This document shows positions 55,551 to 63,634 of a DNA stretch of 64,000 bases, one piece after another. The stretch is from contig CAYNMV010000003.1 of assembly GCA_964398315.1 (NCBI GenBank), positions 1-64,000 on the forward strand. The letters run 5' to 3'. The stretch's first letter is position 1. Each line of letters opens with the position of its first letter. The stretch comes from JADLCB01 sp964398315. GTDB lineage: Bacteria > Planctomycetota > Phycisphaerae > Tepidisphaerales > Tepidisphaeraceae. A program made the position numbers and the translations under genes. The notes under the pieces were generated by a model. The model searched no databases and was not told the origin of the DNA. It saw nothing but the letters and a program-made list of their open reading frames with translations.

Positions 55551-56666
55551 ATGCCCGCACATGCAGCAACATCTTCTGCCAGCCCTCACTTTTTCGCGCT
55601 GGAACCGCATGAGCTGGATGGGCTGTGCGCCGGCTGGGACTGGCCCCGCTTCCGCGCCCGGCAGGTGCGCGACTGGGTGTATCGCAAGAGCGTGGTTGAT
55701 CCCGAGCAGATGAGCAACCTCGCCAGGCGGGATCGCCAGATGCTGGCTGAGCGGCTCACCTTTGTCACTGCCCAGGTGACGCGCTGCCAGCGCAGTGCGG
55801 ATGGCACCGTCAAGCTGCTGATCACCTGGCCCAACGGCACCAATGCCGAGACCGTCATGATTCCCGATGGCGACCGCCGCACCGCCTGTGTCAGTTCGCA
55901 GGTGGGCTGTCCGGTCGGCTGCACATTCTGCGCCAGCGGCATCGGCGGCGTGAAAGGGAACCTCACCGCCGGCCAGATCGCCGAGCAGGTGTGGATCATC
56001 AACCAGGTGATCGGGGAGATGGGTGTCGGCCCGGTGTCGAACATCGTCTTCATGGGCATGGGGGAGCCCATGGCCAACTATGCCAACGTGATGAAGGCGA
56101 TCCGCATCCTGCATCACCCCGAGTGCTTCAACCTGGGGGCGCGCCGGATCACGGTTTCGACCGTTGGCGTGCCGGCGAAGATGCGCGAGCTGGCCGAGGA
56201 AAACCTGCCGATCAACCTGGCACTGTCGCTGCACGCGCCAAACGAGCCGCTGCGGCGGCAGCTCATCCCCTGGGCCGAGCACTTCGCGCTGCCTGAGATC
56301 CTCGATGCCTGCCGTTACTACTTTGACCGCACCGGGCGCGAGATCACCCTCGAGTACATCCTGCTGCATGACGTGAACGACCGCCCCGAGCATGCCCGCC
56401 AGCTTGCGCGGCTCTGCAAGACAATGCGGGCGAATGTGAATCTCATTCGCTACAACGAAGTTGAAGCCCTGCCGTATAAGCGGCCGCGCAGCGAGGATGT
56501 AGTGCGCTTCCAGGAAATTCTGCGCGCCGCCGGCGTCAACACCCATGTCCGCAAGTCCCGCGGCCGCGACATCGATGCCGCCTGCGGGCAACTGCGCAAG
56601 AAGGAGCAGCGGGCGGCTGACAGCCCTGCCGCCGTGCCGCTGACCGTCAGCATCCGCCCGGCCTGA
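55551..56666 (+). CDS. rlmN: 23S rRNA (adenine-C2) methyltransferase RlmN
   Basis: Dual-specificity radical SAM enzyme methylating A2503 of 23S rRNA and A37 of some tRNAs; 371 residues. The radical SAM motif is CPVGCTFCASG (CxxxCxxC), followed by MGMGEPMANYANV, VSTVGVPAKM, LALSLHAPNE and YILLHDVNDRPEHA. The C-terminal catalytic Cys is in DIDAACGQLR, the hallmark of RlmN. Start ATG 55551 is the first in frame and follows the TATACT hexamer by 21 bases. Cytoplasmic. Identity certain. Confidence 0.97.
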   Translation: MPAHAATSSASPHFFALEPHELDGLCAGWDWPRFRARQVRDWVYRKSVVDPEQMSNLARRDRQMLAERLTFVTAQVTRCQRSADGTVKLLITWPNGTNAETVMIPDGDRRTACVSSQVGCPVGCTFCASGIGGVKGNLTAGQIAEQVWIINQVIGEMGVGPVSNIVFMGMGEPMANYANVMKAIRILHHPECFNLGARRITVSTVGVPAKMRELAEENLPINLALSLHAPNEPLRRQLIPWAEHFALPEILDACRYYFDRTGREITLEYILLHDVNDRPEHARQLARLCKTMRANVNLIRYNEVEALPYKRPRSEDVVRFQEILRAAGVNTHVRKSRGRDIDAACGQLRKKEQRAADSPAAVPLTVSIRPA

Positions 56667-56809
56667 TGCCGGCACGCTGCCACAGCGGGGCGGCTCGGTT
56701 CCGTGCATCCACCATACAGCAAGGGCACAAGACAGCACGGGCCTCCGGCAGGCGGTTACTCCTGCACGAAGGCCCATATCTGTCGTGATGCCGGGCAGCG
56801 CTTCCCGTC

Positions 56810-59701
56810 TTACCAGTCCAGCGTGCCGCGCCAGGCGGTGGCCAGGTCGCTGACAGGGATGCGCCAGCGATCGGCGATGTCCGCGCCGCCGTCGGTCAAT
56901 TCCTCACGCTCGGTCACGCTGCCGATCACAATGGTGTTCGCCGCCGAGCGCAGCGCTTCGGATACCGGAGCCGCTGCATCCCCGGCATCAAACTCCACCA
57001 CGTACAGGCTTACGTTCTCGGCGAAGGGCGACACCGGGAACACGGCGGTGTCGATGTCGGCCCCCAGGCCTGAGGCGATACACATCTCCGCCACCGCCGT
57101 CAGCGTGCCGCCGTCGCTGACATCGTGGCACGCGACGATTCGCCCGCTGCGCAGTTCCGCGGCGACCGCGCGGTGGAACGCCGCACGGCCCTGGAGGCTG
57201 TCATCTTTCGGCTGGAGGATGGCGATGGTGTGGCCGGCCTGCTTGAAGTCCATCGTCAGGCATTTGCGCACATCGTCGATTACACCGATCGCGCTGATGA
57301 GCAGCGTGTTGGAGATGCGGATGACCTGGCCGGTCTCCTGGTTGGTGAACTGGTTGTGCAGTGAGTCCTTGCCGCTGATGAACGGCACGCCGTAAGCCAG
57401 TGCCCCATCCCGGCAGGCTTCGCAGGCGCGTACCAGCGTGCCCATGGTGATCTCATCCTCCACGCTCGGCCAGCAGAAGTTGTCGAGGATGGCCAGCCGA
57501 TCGGGATCGCCGCCGACACAGACGGCGTTGCGGATCGCTTCATCAATCGCGGCCAGGCCCATCGCATACGGATCGGCAACGTGCGGCGCCAGGCCACAGG
57601 AGAGGACCACGCCCTTGTCGCTGCCCAGCTTCGGCCGCACCACCGAGGCATCGGATGGACCGGTTTGCAGCGGTCCAACCAGCGGCTTTACCACCGAGCC
57701 GCCCTGCACCTCGTGGTCGTACTGGCGGATGATCCAGTGCTTGCTGGCAACGTTGGGGTGGGCGAGGGTCTTGAGCAGCCGATCCTTGAGCGCGCCCGTA
57801 TCCATCGTGGCAGGGTTGTCTTGCTCGGGCGCGGGCGCAGCGACGGTGTTGCGAATGACCGCCTTGCGCGTGGGCATGGGGATGCCCTTGTGCAGAAAGT
57901 GCATCCCCAGGCGCCCGACCTCGGTGCCGGCGTAGTGGAGGACCAGCTCCTTGTTGTCCGTGCCAAACGTGCCGATGACGGTGGCCTCGACATCCTCGCC
58001 GCGGCTCAGCGCCAGCAGCGCCTCGACCTTCTCCTGCGGCACGGCCAGCACCATGCGCTCCTGCGCCTCGCTGATCCAGATCTCATCGTAGCGCAGGCCC
58101 TGGTACTTGAGCGGCACGCGCTCCAGGTGGACCTCGGCCCCGATCTTCTCACCCATCTCGCCCACCGCACTGGACAAACCGCCCGCCCCGCAGTCGGTGA
58201 TGGCGCTGAACAGGGCGCGGTCCCGCGCCTGCAGGATCACATCCGCCATCTTTTTCTGGGTGATGGCATTGCCGATCTGCACGGCGTGCGAAAACTCATC
58301 GGCGTGGGTATCGGTCAGTTCGGCGGAGCTGAACGTGGCGCCGTGGATGCCATCGCGGCCGGTGCGCCCGCCCATGACGACGATCGCATCGCCGGGCCGG
58401 GCATCCTTGTTGATCTTGTCGCGCGGGATGAGGCCGACGCAGCCGCAGAAGACCAGCGGGTTGCCCAGGTAATTGTCATCGAAGTAGACCGTGCCGTTGA
58501 CGGTGGGGATGCCCATCCGGTTGCCGTAATCCCGCACGCCCGCCACGACCTGCTGGAGAATGCGCTTGGGGTGGATGACACCCCTGGGAAGCGTGTCGAT
58601 TGTCGAATAACGGGCATCGGTTGTGGTGGCCGCGTCGGGGTAGGCGACGCAGAAGACATCGGTATTGGCGACGGGCTTGGCGGCCAGGCCGGTGCCCAGC
58701 ACATCCCGGATCACGCCGCCGATGCCGGTGGCGCTGCCGCCGTACGGTTCGATGGCGCTGGGATGGTTGTGCGTCTCGACCTTGAAGCAGACGGCATCGG
58801 TGTCATCGAACGCGATGACGCCGGCGTTGTCCTTGAAGACCGACAGGCAGAAAGGTTCCCCCGAGCCGCCCGGGCCGCCTTCCCGACCCATCAGTTCCAT
58901 CGTGGAATCGAAGATGGTCTCCTTGATCAGATTGCCATAGGTGCGGAGGTGCTGGCCGGTCTCATCGTACACCTCGACTGCGCTCTTGAGCGTCTTATGA
59001 ACGCAGTGCTCGCTCCAGGTCTGGGCGAGGGTTTCCAGTTCGATGTCGGTTGGTTCGCGGCCCTGCTGGCGGAAGTATGCCTGGATCGCCTTCATCTCCT
59101 CCAGGCTCAGGAACAGATGCCCCTCGCGCGAGAGCTTCTGCAACTGCTCATCGTTCAAATCCCGCATTGGCACGTGGTTCAGCTTGAACTGGTACGGCCT
59201 GCCGCTCTCGAAGGCCTGCGGCACGAACGCATCGAAGTGAACCGATTCGATCACGCCATTGGCCAGCACGCGGGAGGCGATGTACTCCAGATCCGCCTGG
59301 GGCACGGTCCCTTCGATCAGGTAGGCCCGGCCGGTGCGCACCTCGCGCACTTCCAGGCCCATGTCGCGGATGGCCATTTCGGTGGAGTCGGCCACCGGGT
59401 CCATCACGCCGGGCTTCAGGTGGATCTCGATGCGTGAACGGCCGCTATCGGCGGGGGGATTGGCCGGGTCGAGAAACTCGGCCTGCTCCACGATCGGATC
59501 GGCGAGCAGTTCCGTGGCCACCCGCCGCATCTGCGCACGGTCGGCGTCGGTGTCGATCAGGAAGATCCGGCTGGTGGTGATCGGCCCGACATTCCGGCCC
59601 AGTTCCTGGATCTGGTGCCGAATCGCGGTGCCGACCGGATCATTGCCTGCCGACCGCCCGCGGGCCGGCTCGGAAACACGTACATCGATGCGGTGAATCA
59701 T
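56810..59701 (-). CDS. purL: Phosphoribosylformylglycinamidine synthase (PurL) fused to two PurS-like domains
   Basis: Fourth step of purine synthesis: FGAR, ATP and glutamine-derived ammonia give FGAM. 963 residues against about 740 for small-type PurL. Residues 1 to about 85 (IHRIDVRVSEPARG, ITTSRIFLIDTDADRAQ, LLADPIVEQAEFL) and about 87-163 (SRIEIHLKPGVMDPVA, LEVREVRTGRAYLIEG, VLANGVIESVHFD) both show the PurS fold pattern. The catalytic part has TWSEHCVHKT, FKVETHNHPSAIEP, GGAATGIGG-like (GGSATGIGGVIRD), GGLSSAVGEMGE and SDGGTLTAVAEM. ATG 59701; a TACAAT hexamer lies ten bases before it with no ribosome site. purE lies 4 kb away on the other strand; the separate purQ glutaminase is not seen. 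Confidence 0.95.
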   Translation of the reverse strand: MIHRIDVRVSEPARGRSAGNDPVGTAIRHQIQELGRNVGPITTSRIFLIDTDADRAQMRRVATELLADPIVEQAEFLDPANPPADSGRSRIEIHLKPGVMDPVADSTEMAIRDMGLEVREVRTGRAYLIEGTVPQADLEYIASRVLANGVIESVHFDAFVPQAFESGRPYQFKLNHVPMRDLNDEQLQKLSREGHLFLSLEEMKAIQAYFRQQGREPTDIELETLAQTWSEHCVHKTLKSAVEVYDETGQHLRTYGNLIKETIFDSTMELMGREGGPGGSGEPFCLSVFKDNAGVIAFDDTDAVCFKVETHNHPSAIEPYGGSATGIGGVIRDVLGTGLAAKPVANTDVFCVAYPDAATTTDARYSTIDTLPRGVIHPKRILQQVVAGVRDYGNRMGIPTVNGTVYFDDNYLGNPLVFCGCVGLIPRDKINKDARPGDAIVVMGGRTGRDGIHGATFSSAELTDTHADEFSHAVQIGNAITQKKMADVILQARDRALFSAITDCGAGGLSSAVGEMGEKIGAEVHLERVPLKYQGLRYDEIWISEAQERMVLAVPQEKVEALLALSRGEDVEATVIGTFGTDNKELVLHYAGTEVGRLGMHFLHKGIPMPTRKAVIRNTVAAPAPEQDNPATMDTGALKDRLLKTLAHPNVASKHWIIRQYDHEVQGGSVVKPLVGPLQTGPSDASVVRPKLGSDKGVVLSCGLAPHVADPYAMGLAAIDEAIRNAVCVGGDPDRLAILDNFCWPSVEDEITMGTLVRACEACRDGALAYGVPFISGKDSLHNQFTNQETGQVIRISNTLLISAIGVIDDVRKCLTMDFKQAGHTIAILQPKDDSLQGRAAFHRAVAAELRSGRIVACHDVSDGGTLTAVAEMCIASGLGADIDTAVFPVSPFAENVSLYVVEFDAGDAAAPVSEALRSAANTIVIGSVTEREELTDGGADIADRWRIPVSDLATAWRGTLDW

Positions 59702-59942
59702 AAGGCGGCGGATTGTACCCAACGACCGCCCGCAGTTCATCCATCGCGCAGCGCTGGCGTGAGAGATGAACCGCGCAGGGCGCCAAGACACGCGCATGAA
59801 ACGGAGGATGACCCTCGAAAGGGCACAAATCGCGCGTGAGCGGTTCGCTCTCCTCGCGCGCCGTCAGGGGCCAGGCGTTTTTCATCAGTGTGTGCCCGTG
59901 CCGCCGTGGTTCACAAGACTCCATGCGCCTAGAATTGGTCTT

Positions 59943-61415
59943 ATGGCCAAGGCGCGGACGCAGTTTTTGTGCAATTCTTGCGGGTCGGTGCATCCGAAGT
60001 GGATGGGCAAGTGCCCCGACTGTGGCACGTGGGATGCGCTGGAGGAGTACAAGACCCCCACACCCGATGCCCGGCGGGCAGCGGTGGGCGCAGCGCACAC
60101 CGGCGATGTGGCCACGGCGGCAGAGCCGGTGGCCATCGACGCCATCGAGCAGGCCGAGATCCCGCGCCTGGGCAGCGGTGTTGGCGAGTTCGACCGCGTC
60201 CTCGGCGGCGGTATCGTCCCCGGCAGCGCGGTACTCGTCGGCGGCGAGCCGGGGATCGGCAAGAGCACGCTGTTGCTGCAAGTTGCGGCGACGCTGGCGC
60301 AGGCGGGTTCAGGAACCAGGGCGCCCGGTTCAGGAAAGAAGACCGGCGCATCGCCTGCCAGCCCTGAACCCCAAGGCCCGGACCCTTCCCGCATCCTCTA
60401 CGTCACCAGTGAGGAATCCGCTCGCCAGACAGCGCTGCGCGCGACGCGGTTGGGTGTGAAATCGTCCAACCTGCTGGTGCTGGCCGAGACGAATGTCGAG
60501 CGGATCATCAACCGCATCCACCAGGTGCAACCGGCGGTGGTGATCGTCGATTCGATCCAGATGATCTACAAACCGGATATTCCCGCAGCGCCCGGGTCGG
60601 TCACGCAATTGCGGGATTGCTGCATGGACCTGGTCTACCTGGCCAAGACCAGCGGCATTGCCATCCTCTTTGTCGGGCACGTCACCAAGGCCGGCACGCT
60701 GGCCGGGCCGAAGATCATCGAGCATATCGTCGATACCGTCGTCTACTTCGAGGGCGATCGCTTTCACTCCCATCGCATCGTCCGCTGCGTGAAAAACCGC
60801 TTCGGTTCCACCCATGAAATCGGCCTGTTCGAGATGACGGGTGAAGGGCTGAAGGAAGTGACCGATCCGGCCAACCTGTTCGTTGAGCAGTATGGCCCCG
60901 GCCCTGATGGCAAGCCGTATCAGCCCAGCGGCAGCGTGATTACCGCCGCCATGCAGGGCTCGCGCGTGATCCTGGTCGAGGTGCAGGCGCTGACGGCATC
61001 AAGCGTGATCGGGGCCGCCCGCCGGAAAGTCAGCGGTGTCAGCTCGGATCGGGTGGCGATGATCATCGCCGTGCTGGAGAAGCGGGCTGAGATGCGCCTG
61101 GCGGCGGATGATGTCTTCGTCAACATCGCCGGAGGGGTGAAAGTGGTCGAGCCGGCCATCGACCTGGCCATTGCCCTGGCGATCGCCTCGGCCCATATGA
61201 ACCGCCCGCTGGCACCCGGCTCATTTGCACTGGGCGAACTGGGCCTTGGCGGCGAGGTGCGTCCGGTGCCGCAGATGGAGGTCCGCCTGCGGGAGGCTGC
61301 CCGCCTGGGCGTCGGCCATGCCATTGTCCCGCACATCGGTGGCCGGATTCCGCGGCTCAATGGCGTTGCCATTCACGAAGTCCGCCGGCTCAGCCAGGCC
61401 ATGGCAGCGCTGTAA
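59943..61415 (+). CDS. radA: DNA repair protein RadA (Sms)
   Basis: RecA-like ATPase that branch-migrates recombination intermediates; 490 residues. A C4 zinc finger (CNSCGSVHPKWMGKCPDC), Walker A GGEPGIGKST, the Walker B stretch VVIVDSIQM, the RadA-specific KNRFGSTHEIG motif and a Lon-protease-like C-terminal domain with AAVITPA-type strands (GVKVVEPAIDLAIALAIASA) are all present. Residues about 121-148 contain a Gly/Ser/Pro/Lys low-complexity insert (SGTRAPGSGKKTGASPASP) between Walker A and the next strand. ATG 59943; TAGAAT seven bases upstream, no ribosome site. Divergent from purL. Identity confident. Confidence 0.96.
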   Translation: MAKARTQFLCNSCGSVHPKWMGKCPDCGTWDALEEYKTPTPDARRAAVGAAHTGDVATAAEPVAIDAIEQAEIPRLGSGVGEFDRVLGGGIVPGSAVLVGGEPGIGKSTLLLQVAATLAQAGSGTRAPGSGKKTGASPASPEPQGPDPSRILYVTSEESARQTALRATRLGVKSSNLLVLAETNVERIINRIHQVQPAVVIVDSIQMIYKPDIPAAPGSVTQLRDCCMDLVYLAKTSGIAILFVGHVTKAGTLAGPKIIEHIVDTVVYFEGDRFHSHRIVRCVKNRFGSTHEIGLFEMTGEGLKEVTDPANLFVEQYGPGPDGKPYQPSGSVITAAMQGSRVILVEVQALTASSVIGAARRKVSGVSSDRVAMIIAVLEKRAEMRLAADDVFVNIAGGVKVVEPAIDLAIALAIASAHMNRPLAPGSFALGELGLGGEVRPVPQMEVRLREAARLGVGHAIVPHIGGRIPRLNGVAIHEVRRLSQAMAAL

Positions 61416-61453
61416 TCTGATCCGGGCAACCTGATCCAGCGGCGGGATGTCAT

Positions 61454-61469
61454 TGTTCCACGTGGAACA
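61454..61469. promoter_or_regulatory. parS: parS site 1 (ParB-binding palindrome)
   Basis: TGTTCCACGTGGAACA, a perfect 16-base palindrome identical to well-known chromosomal parS sequences. Lies in the radA-leuA gap. Confidence 0.88.
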
Positions 61470-61544
61470 CGCAGGCGCCTGGCATCACCCGGCATCCGCC
61501 CGGGGCCCACCGCTGTTTGACGCGAACAAACCTGCTGTGCGCGC

Positions 61545-61573
61545 TTGACAGATGGCCCGCAGGTCGATGTAAT
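61545..61573 (+). promoter_or_regulatory. leu operon leader promoter
   Basis: Consensus -35 TTGACA (61545-61550), ideal 17-base spacer, -10 TGTAAT (61568-61573). Start of transcription would be near 61580, some 226 bases before the leuA ATG. Confidence 0.85.
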
Positions 61574-61585
61574 TAGCCCACTGTG

Positions 61586-61654
61586 ATGAAATTTGCGGCC
61601 AACTCCCTGCGACTTCCGCTGGCCCTTCTGGGCCTTGCTCTGACGTGCGCGTGA
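61586..61654 (+). CDS. leuL: Leucine-rich leader peptide of the leuA attenuator
   Basis: 22 residues, MKFAANSLRLPLALLGLALT then CA, ending at TGA 61652-61654. Seven of 22 codons are Leu (CTG or CTT), clustered in the second half, as expected for ribosome-mediated attenuation of a leucine gene. The ATG is about six bases from the predicted transcription start, so the mRNA would be almost leaderless. The peptide itself should have no function. It has a hydrophobic form like a signal peptide, but stops at once. Confidence 0.75.
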   Translation: MKFAANSLRLPLALLGLALTCA

Positions 61655-61657
61655 TCA

Positions 61658-61716
61658 CAGGGTATGCCGCTCTCTCCAGACGATCAGCCCTGCGACACGC
61701 GTCGCGGGGTTTTTTT
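61658..61716 (+). terminator. leuA attenuator: antiterminator arm and intrinsic terminator
   Basis: Terminator: CCCTGCGAC (61688-61696) / GTCGCGGGG (61701-61709), one G-T pair, then seven T (61710-61716). CAGGG (61658-61662) can instead pair with CCCTG (61688-61692), which destroys the terminator stem, and AGGG can also pair with CCCT (61623-61626) inside the leader frame, giving the 1:2, 2:3 and 3:4 helices of a classic attenuator. Confidence 0.82.
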
Positions 61717-61735
61717 GTTCTTGCGTCCGGAGAGT

Positions 61736-61776
61736 TGTCACTGGTCTGCCGGATGCATCCGATATCGCCAGTGACA
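61736..61776 (+). promoter_or_regulatory. Inverted repeat in the leuA leader
   Basis: Perfect nine-base arms TGTCACTGG (61736-61744) / CCAGTGACA (61768-61776), with the palindrome GGATGCATCC between. It lies after the terminator and ends 29 bases before the leuA ATG. Could be an operator or an RNA stem. Confidence 0.45.
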
Positions 61777-61805
61777 CCAATGCGATGACCCGACAAGGAG
61801 CGGTC

Positions 61806-63356
61806 ATGGAAACGATCCGAATTTTCGACACAACCCTGCGCGATGGCGAACAATCCCCCGGCGCTACCCTCACGCTTCCCGAGAAGCTGGAGATCGCCCG
61901 CCATCTCGAGACGATGGGTGTCGATATCATCGAGGCCGGTTTCCCGATCAGCTCCAACGGGGATTTCGAGGCGGTCCGCCAGATTGCTCAGGAAGTCACC
62001 CGCAGCGTCGTCTGCGGCCTGGCCCGCTGCGTCCCGGCGGATATCGACCGCGCTGGTGAGGCGATCAAGCCGGCAAAGCGCGGGCGTATTCACGTCTTCT
62101 GCGCCACCAGCAAGATCCACCGCGATCACAAGCTGAAGAAGGGCCGCCAGGAGATCATCGACCTGAGCGTCCGCTCGATTAAGCAGGCGCTGCAATACAC
62201 GAGCGATGTTGAGTTCAGCCCCGAGGATGCCAGCCGTACAGAGCTGGATTTCCTCGAGGAGATCACCCAGGCCGCCATTGAAGCCGGCGCCACCACCATC
62301 AACCTGCCCGATACCGTTGGCTATGCCACCCCGCGCGAGTATGGCGGGATCTTCGCGCACCTGCTCGAGAAACTGCCGGTGATCCGCGAGAAGGGGATCA
62401 TCCTCTCGGCCCACTGCCACGATGACCTGGGCATGGCGGTGGCCAATTCGCTGGCGGCGGTGGAGCACGGGGCCCGCCAGGTTGAGTGCACGGTCAACGG
62501 CATCGGTGAACGGGCCGGCAATGCCGCGCTGGAAGAACTGGTGATGATGCTCTACGTGCGCGGCGATCAGTACAACGCCCGCACCAACATCGACACCACC
62601 AAGCTCTATCCCGCCAGCCGCATGGTTTCGACCCTGACCGGTGTGATGGTGCAGCGCAATAAGGCGATCGTGGGCCAGAATGCCTTCGCGCACGAATCGG
62701 GCATCCACCAGGATGGCGTGCTCAAGTACCGCGAAACCTACGAGATCATGGATCCGGCTGTGGTTGGCTTGCCCAGGAATGTGCTGGTGCTGGGCAAGCA
62801 TTCGGGTCGGCATGCCTTCCGGGATCGTGTGAAGGAACTGGGCTACACCCTCAGCGATGAGCAACTGGAGGCCGCCTTCACGGCCTTCAAGGCGCTGGCC
62901 GACAAGAAAAAGGAAGTGTTCGACGAGGACATCGAGGCGCTGGTGGACAATCAGCTCGAGATCGCCGGCGGGCTGTGGGAACTGGTCGGCCTGCAGGTTA
63001 CGGCCGGCACCAACACGATCCCGACCGCCACCGTGACCATCCGCGACTCCAACGGCGAGATCATCCAGGATGCCAGCATCGGTGATGGCCCGGTCGATGC
63101 CATTTACTCGGCGATCCAGCGCCTGACCGGTGTGCGGGCCGGCCTGAGCGATTACCGCATCCGTGCCATCACCCGTGGCAAGGATGCCCAGGGCGAGGTG
63201 CAGGTCGAGCTGGACCATTCCGGCAAGAAAATCCGCGGCCGGGGCGTCAGCACCGACATCCTCGAAGCCAGTGCCCGGGCCTATCTGGCGGCCATCAATC
63301 GTCTCCGCAGCCTCGCCTACCGCGAACGCCTGGTAACCCAGCACGCGGGCGTGTGA
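61806..63356 (+). CDS. leuA: 2-isopropylmalate synthase
   Basis: First committed enzyme of leucine synthesis: acetyl-CoA plus 2-oxoisovalerate to 2-isopropylmalate. 516 residues, full length. Catalytic motifs: IFDTTLRDGEQSPGATL, the HxH metal site in SAHCHDDLGMAV, GIGERAGNAALEE and NAFAHESGIHQDGVLK; the C-terminal regulatory domain (about 385-510) has the leucine-feedback fold pattern GTNTIPTATVTI. AAGGAG six bases before ATG 61806. Its leader carries an attenuator rich in Leu codons, so expression is probably raised when Leu-tRNA is short. Flanked by parS sites. Other leu genes are not in the window. Confidence 0.97.
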   Translation: METIRIFDTTLRDGEQSPGATLTLPEKLEIARHLETMGVDIIEAGFPISSNGDFEAVRQIAQEVTRSVVCGLARCVPADIDRAGEAIKPAKRGRIHVFCATSKIHRDHKLKKGRQEIIDLSVRSIKQALQYTSDVEFSPEDASRTELDFLEEITQAAIEAGATTINLPDTVGYATPREYGGIFAHLLEKLPVIREKGIILSAHCHDDLGMAVANSLAAVEHGARQVECTVNGIGERAGNAALEELVMMLYVRGDQYNARTNIDTTKLYPASRMVSTLTGVMVQRNKAIVGQNAFAHESGIHQDGVLKYRETYEIMDPAVVGLPRNVLVLGKHSGRHAFRDRVKELGYTLSDEQLEAAFTAFKALADKKKEVFDEDIEALVDNQLEIAGGLWELVGLQVTAGTNTIPTATVTIRDSNGEIIQDASIGDGPVDAIYSAIQRLTGVRAGLSDYRIRAITRGKDAQGEVQVELDHSGKKIRGRGVSTDILEASARAYLAAINRLRSLAYRERLVTQHAGV

Positions 63357-63466
63357 GGCGTCTGCCAGGGTTCGGGGGACGGGGTTGCGTGTTGATGCGG
63401 CGCTGTTGAGTGGCCGATACCACAATGCGTAGTGGTGCATTGCGGGGCGCGCCATATTTCAGTGCA

Positions 63467-63482
63467 TGTTCCACGTGGAACA
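63467..63482. promoter_or_regulatory. parS: parS site 2
   Basis: TGTTCCACGTGGAACA, perfect 16-base palindrome, in the gap between leuA and purE. Confidence 0.88.
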
Positions 63483-63488
63483 ATGGCG

Positions 63489-63504
63489 TGTTCCACGTGG
63501 AACA
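63489..63504. promoter_or_regulatory. parS: parS site 3
   Basis: TGTTCCACGTGGAACA, 22 bases from site 2 start to start, about two helical turns, so two ParB dimers would sit on the same face of the DNA. Confidence 0.88.
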
Positions 63505-63634
63505 TTTGCACATCCTGCGAGCAGGACAGCGGTGTGCGCATCGCATAGCCCCCAACCGCCCACCCCTGACCCCCAAACCCTGACCCCCCCGCGGCCCGTT
63601 TGCCCGCCGTCGCGGTCACAGGTAAAAGAAAGCC

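Noticed and set aside
57581..59437. Long open frame antisense to purL
   Set aside because: Opposite strand carries a clear PurL with all motifs; this frame is a composition effect.
61485..63455. Long open frame antisense to leuA
   Set aside because: Covers leuA, the attenuator and a parS site; the translation is low-quality.
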